In this document: positions 53,075 through 61,646 of the stretch, one piece after another
Layout of the letters: the number at the start of each line of letters is the position of its first letter
Numbering within the stretch: the first letter of the stretch is position 1
Source of the DNA: a bacterium
GTDB lineage: Bacteria > Planctomycetota > UBA1135 > UBA2386
Direction of reading: 5' to 3'
Assembly (NCBI GenBank): GCA_030432695.1
Contig: JAUILN010000027.1
Coordinates: 1 to 64,000 of the forward strand
DNA length: 64,000 nt
Position numbers and translations under genes: made by a program
The notes under the pieces: model-generated
What the model saw: the letters and a program-made list of their open reading frames with translations, nothing else
Told to the model about the DNA's origin: nothing
Databases searched by the model: none

Positions 53075-56000
53075 GTGGACCCGCTCGCCGCCCAATTCGA
53101 TCGCTACCGCCGCTCGGGTGACCTGCAGGCGCTCGGTGCGCTGTTCGACGCCGTGGCCCCACGCCTGCTGCGCGTCGCGCTGCATCTGGTCGGTGATCCG
53201 CACGAGGCCGAGGACCTGCTGCAGCAGACCTTCCTGGTGGCGATCGAACGTGCGGCCAGCTTCGACGCCTCGCAGCCGTTCGAGCCGTGGCTGAACGGGA
53301 TCCTGCGTCACCACGCGCGCAACGCGGGCCGACGGAGGCGGCGGTCGGTGGGGCGTGACGACGCGGACGAGCCCGCCGTCGAGCGCGCGCCTTCGGAAGA
53401 CGCCGAGCGCAGCGAGTTGCGGAAACTGCTGCGTCGGCACATCGAGGAACTGCCGGGCGACCAGCGCCAGGTCCTGCTGCTGCAGCTCGAACACGGACTG
53501 GAGCCGATCGAGATCGCGCGGGTGCTGGAGCTCTCGCCCGGTGCGGTGCGGATGCGTCTCCGGCGTGGACGGGAAACGCTTCGGAGGCTGTTGCCGGCTG
53601 GCGTGGGTTTCGCCGTCCTGGCGACCAGCGGCTCGAGCCTCGCGACCGTGCGCGCGCAGGTGCTGGGGGCGGCGGGCGACGCGGCAGCGCGGACCGCGAT
53701 GGTGACCATCGGAGGCCTCGTCGCCACGGGGATCGGAGTCCTGACCATGGGCAAGTGGATCGTCTCGGGAGTCGCCTGCCTGGCGCTCGTCTTCGGAGTC
53801 CTGGTGTTTGCGGCGCCCGGATGGAGCGAGACGACCGGCGAGATTGCGCGTGGCGCGGCGGTCGAAACGTCGCAGGGCGGGGAGGCCACCGTTCCACCTG
53901 GAGCGTCTTCGTCGCCGGAGGTCTCCGTCTCCGAGGGGGTGGCATTCGGCACGACCGACCGGCTGCCCGTCGTGGCGAGTTCGGACCCCGACCCTGTCGT
54001 CGTGACGATCACGGGCCGCGCGGTCGACGAGGCGGGGCTCCCGCTCGCGGGCGTGGAGGCCGAGCTCGAAGGTCGGTTTGCGGCGGGGATCATGGAGGAG
54101 GTCCGCCACGAGCTGACGCAGGGTGCCGTCGTCTGGCAGCGCCCCGAGCCGGTGGTCACGTCCGACGACGGTCGGTTCGCGTTCCGGTTCGCTCCGCTCG
54201 ATCTGTATCGGATCGAACTCCTGTTGTCTGGCGCGGAGCGGGTCTTCGCGCGCTTCGATTGGACGGCGCTCGAGGACGGCGCGCACCTCGAGCTCGGTGA
54301 CGTGGTGTTGCCGCTCGGAGCCCGCCTCGCTGGGACGCTCGTCGACGACCGCGGCGAGCCGGTGGTCGACCAGCCGCTCCGGTTCGAATCCGAGAACCCC
54401 GCGCCGGAGTCCCTGCGGCGGCATACCGGGGTGCAGACCGACCGCGAAGGTGCCTTCGAGAGTCCGTGGCTGATCCTGCCGGGCCGCTATCGAGTGCGCG
54501 TCGAGGGCCGGGAGCTGCTCGCACCTCGGGAGCCGTTGGCGCTGACCAGCTTGCCGCGGGAGTTGCGGATCGTCGTCGCGTCGGTGGCGAGGGATCCCGA
54601 AGCAGTGCTCCGCGGCCGCGTCGTCGACGAGCGGGGCGAGCCGGTGGCGGACGCCGAGGTCTTCGCCTGGGACGCGGAGCCGTTCCAGATCGTCGGACTG
54701 AGCAAGCGGGCCACCGTGCGGACCGATCTGGACGGCCGGTTCGAACTCCGGCGCACCGCGGACTTCGCGCACGAGAGCACGACCATGGTCTCGGCGTTCC
54801 GGGAGGGCTTCCGGCTCGGGCGGACCGACGGGCCAGTGGCCTGGGATGGGCCTGAGATCCTGCTTCGCTTGGGTACGGGTTCTCCTGTCGAGGTGCAGGT
54901 CACGCGGGTCGACACGGGCGAGCCGGTCGAGAGGTTCGGGGTGATCCTCGCACCGCAGCGGATCGAGCAGGGGCGGAGTTCGTGGGACGACCGACTGCAG
55001 TTCGTTGGCGACCACCCGGGCGGGCTGCTCAGGATCCCGAACGTGAGTCCGGCCCGCTATCGCGTCGATGTGGTGAGCGCGCTCGGGCCGAGCGCGGCGG
55101 GTGGGATGGAGTTCGAGGTCGAGCCGGACTCACCCACGCGCATCGAGCTGCAGATCGCGCCGGTTGCCGAGCAGGTCGTCGAGGTCGTCGATGCGAGCGG
55201 CGCGCCGTTGGCCGACGTGCCCGTGGAACTCGTGCGGCATCAGTCGGGCGGCGAGTTGTCGTTGGAGATGCCGTTCATGGACACGTCGCATGCGGGCATC
55301 AACGGCGACCGCGTGGGTGCCATCGAGGCGACTCATCGGACCGACGACGCAGGTCGCGTGACCGTGCGGTACGCTCCGTCGGCGGGAATCGGACTGCGGC
55401 TGCCGGGCCCGGGGCATGTGCCCCATCTGCTGCAGCCCTTGCCGATTCCAGGCAGCGAGCCGCTGCGTCTCGTGGTGAAGCGCGGCGCGACGCTGCGCGG
55501 CCGGGTCGGGCCGCCCGAAGTCTTGGAGTGGATGCTCTCGGAGCAGGCGCGCGAGGGAGAGGCTGCGAGAAAAGGGATCGCAGTCCAGCTCCACGGGCTC
55601 GCGGAGTCGAGTGGCCGCTCGTTGCCGATCCTCGGCGCATCCCCGGCTGGCTTCGAGGTCTCCGGCGAGGACGGCCGCTTCGAGGTCCGCGACATTCCGG
55701 TCGGGTCGTGGCGCGTGCAGGCTTGTTGGATGGCCGTGCAGCGTCGACCGGACGGCACGCTGATCTCCAGCCACGCGCGGTTCCTGCCGCTAATCGAACG
55801 GCTGGAGATCGAGGGCTCCGAGACGTGCGAAGTCGAAGTCGATCTGAGCCGCTGGCTGCCGGTCGACGTGGTGGTGCGGACCACGGTCGACGGTGCGCCC
55901 CACGGGGTCACGTTCAACGCCGACACGGCGATCGAGAGTGCCGGACCGGAAGCCGAGCAGCGCTTCTCGGCGCCCTTCACCACGGGTGACCACGGCGAAG

Positions 56001-56491
56001 CGATCGTGCGGCTGCCTCCGGGCCTCTGGCATCTGGAGCCGAGATGCGAACTCGCGGATGGCCGCGTGCTGTTCGCCTGGCAGACCCTGCTCGTGCCGCC
56101 CCGAAGCTCGGACGAGCAGCCTCCACAGGTGGCCGTGTTCGACTTCCGCATCGCGCGCGCCACGGTCCGCCTCGTGACCCCGGATGGGCTGCCCGCCGTG
56201 CACGCCGACCTGCGGGCCGGTCTGGCAGACGGCGGGCGAGCCCTGGTGAAGGTGACCACTCCCGATGCCGCGGGCGTCGCACAGATCCGCGGCGTCGCCG
56301 GCACCTACCAGCTCTACGCGATCCGTCGACCGTTCCAGGACGCCGCCGTGCGCTTCGCCTGGTTCCGCGACCATCCCGACGCCTCGCGGGACGTCCAGGC
56401 GGTGTTCCTCGGAGACGTCGAAGTGGCACTCGACGCGCAGCTGGAGCAGGTGATCCATCTGCCGGAGGCCTGGGCGCGGCTTCCGGACTGA
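53075..56491 (+). CDS. ECF sigma factor fused to membrane anchor and large repeat region (fusion C)
   Basis: A 1,138-residue paralog of fusions A and B. Sigma region 2 (YRRSGDLQALGALFD, EAEDLLQQTFLVAI) and sigma region 4 (LPGDQRQVLLLQLEHGL, LSPGAVRMRLRRGRETL) are intact. The hydrophobic stretches at 205-250 meet at MGKW, and Met225 (ATG 53747) has a possible ribosome site GGAG 8 bp upstream. Family blocks in the outer region include GLRLPGPGHVPHLL, DHPDASRDVQAVFLG and the ending LPEAWARLPD. The start is GTG 53075; GTG 53039 lies inside the conserved element. It follows the dehydrogenase gene on the same strand and is 54 bp upstream of the alkyltransferase-like gene. Confidence 0.88.
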   Translation: MDPLAAQFDRYRRSGDLQALGALFDAVAPRLLRVALHLVGDPHEAEDLLQQTFLVAIERAASFDASQPFEPWLNGILRHHARNAGRRRRRSVGRDDADEPAVERAPSEDAERSELRKLLRRHIEELPGDQRQVLLLQLEHGLEPIEIARVLELSPGAVRMRLRRGRETLRRLLPAGVGFAVLATSGSSLATVRAQVLGAAGDAAARTAMVTIGGLVATGIGVLTMGKWIVSGVACLALVFGVLVFAAPGWSETTGEIARGAAVETSQGGEATVPPGASSSPEVSVSEGVAFGTTDRLPVVASSDPDPVVVTITGRAVDEAGLPLAGVEAELEGRFAAGIMEEVRHELTQGAVVWQRPEPVVTSDDGRFAFRFAPLDLYRIELLLSGAERVFARFDWTALEDGAHLELGDVVLPLGARLAGTLVDDRGEPVVDQPLRFESENPAPESLRRHTGVQTDREGAFESPWLILPGRYRVRVEGRELLAPREPLALTSLPRELRIVVASVARDPEAVLRGRVVDERGEPVADAEVFAWDAEPFQIVGLSKRATVRTDLDGRFELRRTADFAHESTTMVSAFREGFRLGRTDGPVAWDGPEILLRLGTGSPVEVQVTRVDTGEPVERFGVILAPQRIEQGRSSWDDRLQFVGDHPGGLLRIPNVSPARYRVDVVSALGPSAAGGMEFEVEPDSPTRIELQIAPVAEQVVEVVDASGAPLADVPVELVRHQSGGELSLEMPFMDTSHAGINGDRVGAIEATHRTDDAGRVTVRYAPSAGIGLRLPGPGHVPHLLQPLPIPGSEPLRLVVKRGATLRGRVGPPEVLEWMLSEQAREGEAARKGIAVQLHGLAESSGRSLPILGASPAGFEVSGEDGRFEVRDIPVGSWRVQACWMAVQRRPDGTLISSHARFLPLIERLEIEGSETCEVEVDLSRWLPVDVVVRTTVDGAPHGVTFNADTAIESAGPEAEQRFSAPFTTGDHGEAIVRLPPGLWHLEPRCELADGRVLFAWQTLLVPPRSSDEQPPQVAVFDFRIARATVRLVTPDGLPAVHADLRAGLADGGRALVKVTTPDAAGVAQIRGVAGTYQLYAIRRPFQDAAVRFAWFRDHPDASRDVQAVFLGDVEVALDAQLEQVIHLPEAWARLPD

Positions 56492-56545
56492 GCGAGCCCG
56501 CGGCCTTGTCGCCCGCGCACACCGGGACTCCAATGCCCGGCGACG

Positions 56546-56884
56546 ATGCCCTACGACCCCGACCTCCACGGCCCGCGCGTCCTCGGCCCCGGCTTCAACG
56601 AGCGGGTGTTCGAGATCGTGCGCAGCGTGCCGCGCGGCCGCGTCACCACCTTCGGCGACGTTGCCGAGGCGCTGGGTTGGAAGCGTGCCGCACGCCAGGT
56701 CGGGCGAGCGATGGCGGCGCTGCCGGGCACTGACTCCGATGTGCCGTGGCAGCGCGTGGTGCTGTCGTCGGGCAGCGTGCCGTGCGGGCCGCGGCAGGCG
56801 AAGCTGCTGCGGGCCGAGGGTGTGGCGGTCCGCGCGTCGGGGCAGGTCGCGCGGTTCCGCGAGTTGCGCTGGCGGCCGGGCTGA
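56546..56884 (+). CDS. alkyltransferase-like (ATL) DNA repair protein
   Basis: A 112-residue protein with the DNA-binding domain of O6-alkylguanine-DNA alkyltransferase. The active-site loop reads PWQRVV (67-72), with Trp68 in place of the acceptor Cys of PCHRV. That defines ATL proteins, which bind O6-alkylguanine without repairing it and flag it for nucleotide-excision repair. The helix-turn-helix (VTTFGDVAEALG) and arginine-finger helix (AARQVGRAM) are present. The usual Tyr in the VTTYG motif is Phe36 here. The size is normal for ATL. It acts in the cytoplasm on DNA. It stands alone after sigma fusion C and converges on the repeat-protein gene. Confidence 0.93.
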   Translation: MPYDPDLHGPRVLGPGFNERVFEIVRSVPRGRVTTFGDVAEALGWKRAARQVGRAMAALPGTDSDVPWQRVVLSSGSVPCGPRQAKLLRAEGVAVRASGQVARFRELRWRPG

Positions 56885-56922
56885 CGATCATCCTGGCATC
56901 GCCGCGTCCAGGAAGTGGCGGT

Positions 56923-58533
56923 TCAGCGCCGCACCGGACTCGGGTCGTCGCAGGCGATCTCGATCGTCACCGGTTCGCGGCCGGGGAGCACGTCGATCAG
57001 CGCACCCGACCAGGTCACGCCGGCGACCACGCGGCGGGCGCGGAGCACCAGCGGGGTCTCGGGCAGGCCGCGGAAGGAGAACCGGCCTTCGGCATCGACG
57101 CGGGCCGTGCGGGTGCCGAGGGAGGACGGGTCGTCGAAGGCGCGGACCTCGACGATCGCCGGGGCTACTTGGTCGAGCTCATCGGAGACGACGCGGCCGT
57201 GGAGCTCGTAGCCGCGGGCCAGGGCGAGTTGCAGGGTCGCGGTCGTCGCCGGCTGGACCTCGGTCGTCAGGCGCGGGTGGGCGTCGTGCTCGATCGACAG
57301 CGCGAGCGGTCCCGCCGGCAGGCGGTCGAGCCAGGCCCGGCCATGGCCGTCGCTGTGGACCTCGCGGAACAGGCCGTCGCGGTCGTGCACGACGACCCGC
57401 GCATCGGGGACCGGTTGGCCCTGGTCGTCGGAGATCAGGACTTCGAGCGCGTGCGCCGGTTCGAGGCGGATGGGCCGCGCTGCGGATGCGTGTGCCGCGA
57501 GCTGTTCGCGGGTGATCGAGCGGTCGGCGAAGCCCGCGGCGCGGATCGCGTAACGCGTGATGCCGGCGTCGGCGAGCGCCTCGGCGCGGCCCGCGGCATC
57601 GGCGGTGCTCACCGCCCGCAGCGACTCGTGCGGCGAGCGGCCGCCGATCGAGAACACCCGGGCTGCGCCGATCGGCGTGCCATCGGCCTGCTGCACCGTG
57701 AGCGTGGTGAATCGGCTCGAGGCCGGTGCGAAGCGACGCGACCGACCGGGCTCCATCCAGACCTCGTGGTGGACCTCGATGCGGTCTCCTCGCGTGCGGA
57801 CCTCGACCACCAGCGGAACGCGGCTCCGAGGGAGCTGCACCACCCCGTCGTCGGCGGCGCGCCGGGTGGTCTCCGGCCAACCGACGAGTCCGACCGACGC
57901 GCCTGCTGGCAGGTCGCGCAGCGCGGTCGCGCCGACCTGGGGGCGTTCGAGCACCTGTCGGGATCCGGCCTCGAGAGCGGCATGCACCAGCCAGGTCTCG
58001 TCGCTGCTGTTGGCGCCCGGCTCACCGACCTGGAATTCACCGACCAGGAACTCGACGAACGCCGCCGGCAGCCGCATCACGGGTCCTTCGACGAGGCCGA
58101 CCGCGACGCCGTCGATGCGCAGCCGCGCGCCGTCGACCGCGGGGCGACCCGCGCCCGCCGACAGAACCACCTCGGCGGCCGGCCCGGCCTCGACCACCAC
58201 CGGCACCCCGGGGGCGGCGCGCTCGACGAACGCCGCGCGGTCGCCGCCGTCGATCCACAGCGCCAGCGGAACGGCGGTCGGCAGCGTGAAGCGGCCGCGC
58301 GCATCGGTGCGGGTGACGATCGTGGACGGACTCGTCGCGGGGCCCTCGGGCGCCTCGGCCCATGGGTCGGTCTCGCGCGCGACGAAGCCACGGACCACGG
58401 CGTCGGCCAACGGTCCGCCGGAGCCGTCACCGATCCGGCCGAGCACGCGGTCGGCCTGCGCGCCGGCCACGCTCGACAGAGTGCCGACGACGAGGACGAG
58501 CGGCGCGAGACAGCGCGAGGCCGTCCGCGTCAC
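56923..58533 (-). CDS. secreted carboxypeptidase-regulatory-like repeat protein
   Basis: A 536-residue exported protein. GTG 58533 gives a signal peptide (TRTASRCLAPLVLVVGTLSSVAGAQ). The rest is a chain of carboxypeptidase-regulatory-like domains: RIGDGSGGPLADAVVRGF at the start, TRTDARGRFTLPTAV, VLISDDQGQPVPDARVVVH near 400 and HGRVVSDELDQVAPAIVEV near 465. No enzyme motif was found. It lies 26 bp after the prenyltransferase-repeat gene on the same strand, so they probably share a transcript. Function unknown; probably structural or ligand-binding in the periplasm. Confidence 0.78.
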   Translation of the reverse strand: MTRTASRCLAPLVLVVGTLSSVAGAQADRVLGRIGDGSGGPLADAVVRGFVARETDPWAEAPEGPATSPSTIVTRTDARGRFTLPTAVPLALWIDGGDRAAFVERAAPGVPVVVEAGPAAEVVLSAGAGRPAVDGARLRIDGVAVGLVEGPVMRLPAAFVEFLVGEFQVGEPGANSSDETWLVHAALEAGSRQVLERPQVGATALRDLPAGASVGLVGWPETTRRAADDGVVQLPRSRVPLVVEVRTRGDRIEVHHEVWMEPGRSRRFAPASSRFTTLTVQQADGTPIGAARVFSIGGRSPHESLRAVSTADAAGRAEALADAGITRYAIRAAGFADRSITREQLAAHASAARPIRLEPAHALEVLISDDQGQPVPDARVVVHDRDGLFREVHSDGHGRAWLDRLPAGPLALSIEHDAHPRLTTEVQPATTATLQLALARGYELHGRVVSDELDQVAPAIVEVRAFDDPSSLGTRTARVDAEGRFSFRGLPETPLVLRARRVVAGVTWSGALIDVLPGREPVTIEIACDDPSPVRR

Positions 58534-58559
58534 GTCTCGGAGTCGTCGCCGCGCTCTGC

Positions 58560-59792
58560 TCAACGCGCTCCCTGCGCGCCGTGGCCGTGGCAGTCCGCCA
58601 GGGCGAGCAGCGCGTAGATCGTGCACATCGTCGGCTGGTCTTCCCACCAACGGCCGTTCTCCTCGTTCAGCCACGAGCCGTCGTCGCGCTGGATCGACTC
58701 GAGGTGGCTGGCCAGGGCCTCGCGCCAGTTCACCTGCTTCGACTGCTCGTCGCCGAGCGTCTCGATGGTCTCGATCCCGCACACCGTCAGCGCGCGGGCC
58801 ATCGTCTCGTAGTAGTAGAACAGGCCCTGGTAGGGCGCGTTCTCGTCGAGGCCGGAGTGGTTGCCGGGGTTGGTCTCGAGGGTCCAGTTGCGGCGGATCC
58901 AGTCGGTCGCGGCCTGCATGCGCTCGTCGTCGGCATCGAGGCCGCACAGCGCATAGGTCTTCAGCAAGGCGTAGGTCATCGAGCCGTAGCTCCGCGGCAC
59001 CCGCACGCCGTCGCCGACCACGTCGAAGCCGAACTTCGAGTTGCCGGGGTAGTACGACGCGCCGCCGTCATTGCCGGGCTCGACCGGGTGGGTCTCCTCG
59101 GAGCCTTCCTCGGAGACCTCGGTGCGGTAGTCGTTCACGCTCTTCAGGTTCTGCACCCGCTGCAGGAACACCAGCGCATTGGCAAAGGCCTTGTCGTTCG
59201 GGTCGAGACCGGTGACGTGCAGGGTCTCGATCGCGAACTGGGTATTGCTCATGTCGGCGCGGTCACCCGGCCCGTATCCGAAGCCGCCCCAGCTCTTGTC
59301 GTCCTTCGGGATGCCGGCCTTCTCGACGTTCTGCGCGAACTGCAGGAAGTCGCGGGCCTTGCTCAGCGCCTTGCTGGCCTTGTCGCCTTCCAGCTTCGAC
59401 AGCGCCATCGCGACCGCGCTGGTCTGGTAGTTCTTGATCGATTCGCCGAACGAGCCGTCGTCGTGCTGCTGCTCGAGCAGCCAGTCGGACGCCTGTTCGA
59501 CGAACTTCGACTCCTTGTCGTTGCGCAGCGAGGCCGGCTTGGTGAGCACCGCGCCGAGCGCGAGGCCGGTCACGCCCACGTGCGGCTCGTCGCGCTGCAG
59601 GAACTTGCCGTCCTTCGCCTGGGAGAGCAGGAAGTCGATGCCCTTCTGCTGGGCAGCCGTGAAGTCCGGGCCCTTGGGTTTGGTGGCGGCGGTGGCTTCC
59701 TGGGCCTGGAGCGCGGGGATCGCCCCAAGGACGGCCAGCAGGCCGGTGGTGAGGAGTCGGGAGGAGGTCGGGGTCAGCATCGGAACTCGCAT
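58560..59792 (-). CDS. secreted prenyltransferase/squalene-oxidase-repeat (alpha-toroid) protein
   Basis: A 410-residue exported protein with repeats of the prenyltransferase/squalene cyclase toroid. Visible repeats include QQHDDGSFGESIKNYQTS, SWGGFGYGPG, YGSMTYALLKTYALCG and QRDDGSWLNEENGRWW, the QxxDGSW style. The Asp-rich cyclase motif DxDDTA is absent, so it is not a terpene cyclase; planctomycetes carry many such secreted toroids of unknown role. ATG 59792 (MRVPMLTP) is used; ATG 59780 is an alternative that keeps the signal peptide (LLTTGLLAVLGAIPALQAQ). It is divergent from the gene at 60021, with 228 bp between. Confidence 0.87.
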   Translation of the reverse strand: MRVPMLTPTSSRLLTTGLLAVLGAIPALQAQEATAATKPKGPDFTAAQQKGIDFLLSQAKDGKFLQRDEPHVGVTGLALGAVLTKPASLRNDKESKFVEQASDWLLEQQHDDGSFGESIKNYQTSAVAMALSKLEGDKASKALSKARDFLQFAQNVEKAGIPKDDKSWGGFGYGPGDRADMSNTQFAIETLHVTGLDPNDKAFANALVFLQRVQNLKSVNDYRTEVSEEGSEETHPVEPGNDGGASYYPGNSKFGFDVVGDGVRVPRSYGSMTYALLKTYALCGLDADDERMQAATDWIRRNWTLETNPGNHSGLDENAPYQGLFYYYETMARALTVCGIETIETLGDEQSKQVNWREALASHLESIQRDDGSWLNEENGRWWEDQPTMCTIYALLALADCHGHGAQGAR

Positions 59793-60020
59793 CGTGGGAA
59801 CGGTCGGACCGGGTCTCGGTTCGACGGGCGCGGTCTCGGGTCGCATACGCGGAGCCCGCGTCAGGCGGCTCGGCCCAGGCCGGGGGCGCGGCAACGAGGG
59901 CCGGGGAGGTCGGTTCACCAGGATTCCGGTCGGAAAACCTCCGGGGTCGCTGCCCGCCGTCGAGACGGTCTCCTGGGCTAGTCTTCGCGGGCCCCCGGGA
60001 GAAGAGCCTGATCCCTGCCC

Positions 60021-61646
60021 ATGCGTCCGCTCCACCTGTTCGTGGTCCTCGAGACCGTTCTGTTGGCGGTCGTCGCCGTGTTCTGGGGGCTGCGGTCCGG
60101 GGAGGGTGGGCCGGTGGCCGTAGGAACCGAGCAAGCTCGCAGTTCCGACGCCGGCTCCGTTCCGAGGCGCGCGGAGAGCGCTGCAAAGGGCAGCGGCGAG
60201 AGGATGACAGGATCCGAGGTGGGCGGCCGCGTGGCGGTATCGGGCGGCGCCGGCGCGGACGTCGCGGTGCTGGTGCGCGGCCGCGTGCGTGTCGACGACG
60301 GCAGCGAGGCGCCCGACGGAGTCCGGGTACTGTTCCGGCGGGTCGGGGACGTGCGGCACGCGACCTGTGTCGGGGCACGCTATGCGCTGTCGAACCTGCG
60401 GCCGGGTGTGTGGACCGTGGAATGCAATGCGGATGGCTTCGTGCCTGGCAGTCGGGAGGTGGAACTCTCCGCGGAGGCAGCCCAGGCGGTCGATCTGGAG
60501 CTGACGCGCGCGTGGCGACTGAGCGTCGTCGTCGAAGGCGTCGATGGAGTCGACCTCCGGGCTGCGATGCGCGAGTTCGGTGTCCACGCCGCCTTCCACG
60601 CCGTCGCGACCGATGAACCGGTGGTACGAGACAGCGTCGAGCTCGGGAGTTCGGGGCAGGGTCTGGCGGGAATCGGTCGCTTCGAGGTGCACCGGGATTC
60701 GGCGTCGCGGCCCTCGGTGCACGGCGAGGCGGGAGTGTTCTGGCTGGAACATCCGCCGCCGGTGCACGTGGCGCTGCTGCTCCACCATATGGTGATCGCG
60801 CGGCAGACGGTGGCGACCGGTGCGCGGGAGGTGCGGTTCGTGGTCGATCCGAGCTGGCTGTCCGAGCGACTCGCGCGGGTCGTGCTGCGCGTCGTCGACG
60901 GGGCTACCGGCCGTGCGGTCACCGAGGGTATCCGCGGGTCGATCCTCGTGGCGGGCGGCAAAGGAGCCGCGATCGCCGCGCCCGATGGGGATCGGCTGGT
61001 GTTTGCGAGAGTCTTCCCGGGTCACGCGAGCCTGCGGATCATGGCGGGTGCAGAACGCGAACCCTCGGAGCGAGACGTGCAGGTCCCGGTCGGCGGGACC
61101 CTCGATCTGGGGGATCTCGTCGTGCATCCGGTGCGCGTGCTGCACGGACGCCTGTTCGATGCGGCAGGGAAGCCGAGCGCAGGCGAGATCTACTGGGGCG
61201 AGGTGTCGGCGGAAGGCCGCGCGCGTGGGATCGTCGCGAACCGGATCACTCCTGCCGACGGAGACGGGAGGTTCGCGATCCACCAGCTCGGTCCGCACCG
61301 CTACGTGGTCGTCTCGAAGGGCTCGAACGGTGGCTTCGGCCATGCCGTGGTCGACGCTTCGCTGGCAACCGAGGAGCAGCCGGTGGAGATCCGGCTCGGA
61401 CCGTCCGCGCGGATCACCATCCATCCTGGGCCACCGGACGAGGAGGCGTGGCGTGTGACGGCGCGCGACGAGGGAGGAATCGTCGTGTTGGAGGAATGGC
61501 TGCGAGGTGGCTCGCGGGGAGGTTCGCTGTCGCTCGGCGCAGGCCGCTGGCGGATCGAAGTCGAGACCCACGAGGGAGTGGAACTGCTGCGGAAGGACGT
61601 CGATCTGGCTGCGGAGGCGCACGAGATCCTGGAGGTGCGGCGATGA
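60021..61646 (+). CDS. membrane-anchored repeat protein, first of a tandem paralog array
   Basis: A 541-residue protein. The N-terminal anchor (LFVVLETVLLAVVAVFWGL, residues 6-24) precedes a linker and beta domains of the carboxypeptidase-regulatory type (VRGRVRVDDGSEAPDGVRV, NLRPGVWTVECNADGFV, HGRLFDAAGKPSAGEIYWG). It is the first of three paralogs. Its first 156 bases are about 94% identical to those of the gene at 63444, and its middle block (LTRAWRLSVVVEGVDGVDL) aligns with the second gene (LRRTWKLRVKVRAPDG). The stop overlaps the next start (ATGA, 61643-61646). Function unknown; likely periplasmic and anchored in the inner membrane. Confidence 0.82.
   Translation: MRPLHLFVVLETVLLAVVAVFWGLRSGEGGPVAVGTEQARSSDAGSVPRRAESAAKGSGERMTGSEVGGRVAVSGGAGADVAVLVRGRVRVDDGSEAPDGVRVLFRRVGDVRHATCVGARYALSNLRPGVWTVECNADGFVPGSREVELSAEAAQAVDLELTRAWRLSVVVEGVDGVDLRAAMREFGVHAAFHAVATDEPVVRDSVELGSSGQGLAGIGRFEVHRDSASRPSVHGEAGVFWLEHPPPVHVALLLHHMVIARQTVATGAREVRFVVDPSWLSERLARVVLRVVDGATGRAVTEGIRGSILVAGGKGAAIAAPDGDRLVFARVFPGHASLRIMAGAEREPSERDVQVPVGGTLDLGDLVVHPVRVLHGRLFDAAGKPSAGEIYWGEVSAEGRARGIVANRITPADGDGRFAIHQLGPHRYVVVSKGSNGGFGHAVVDASLATEEQPVEIRLGPSARITIHPGPPDEEAWRVTARDEGGIVVLEEWLRGGSRGGSLSLGAGRWRIEVETHEGVELLRKDVDLAAEAHEILEVRR

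Noticed and set aside
59962..59972. Perfect palindrome GAGACGGTCTC in the divergent interval before the gene at 60021
   Set aside because: Short, single occurrence and not repeated at the paralog at 63444; could be chance at this GC content.
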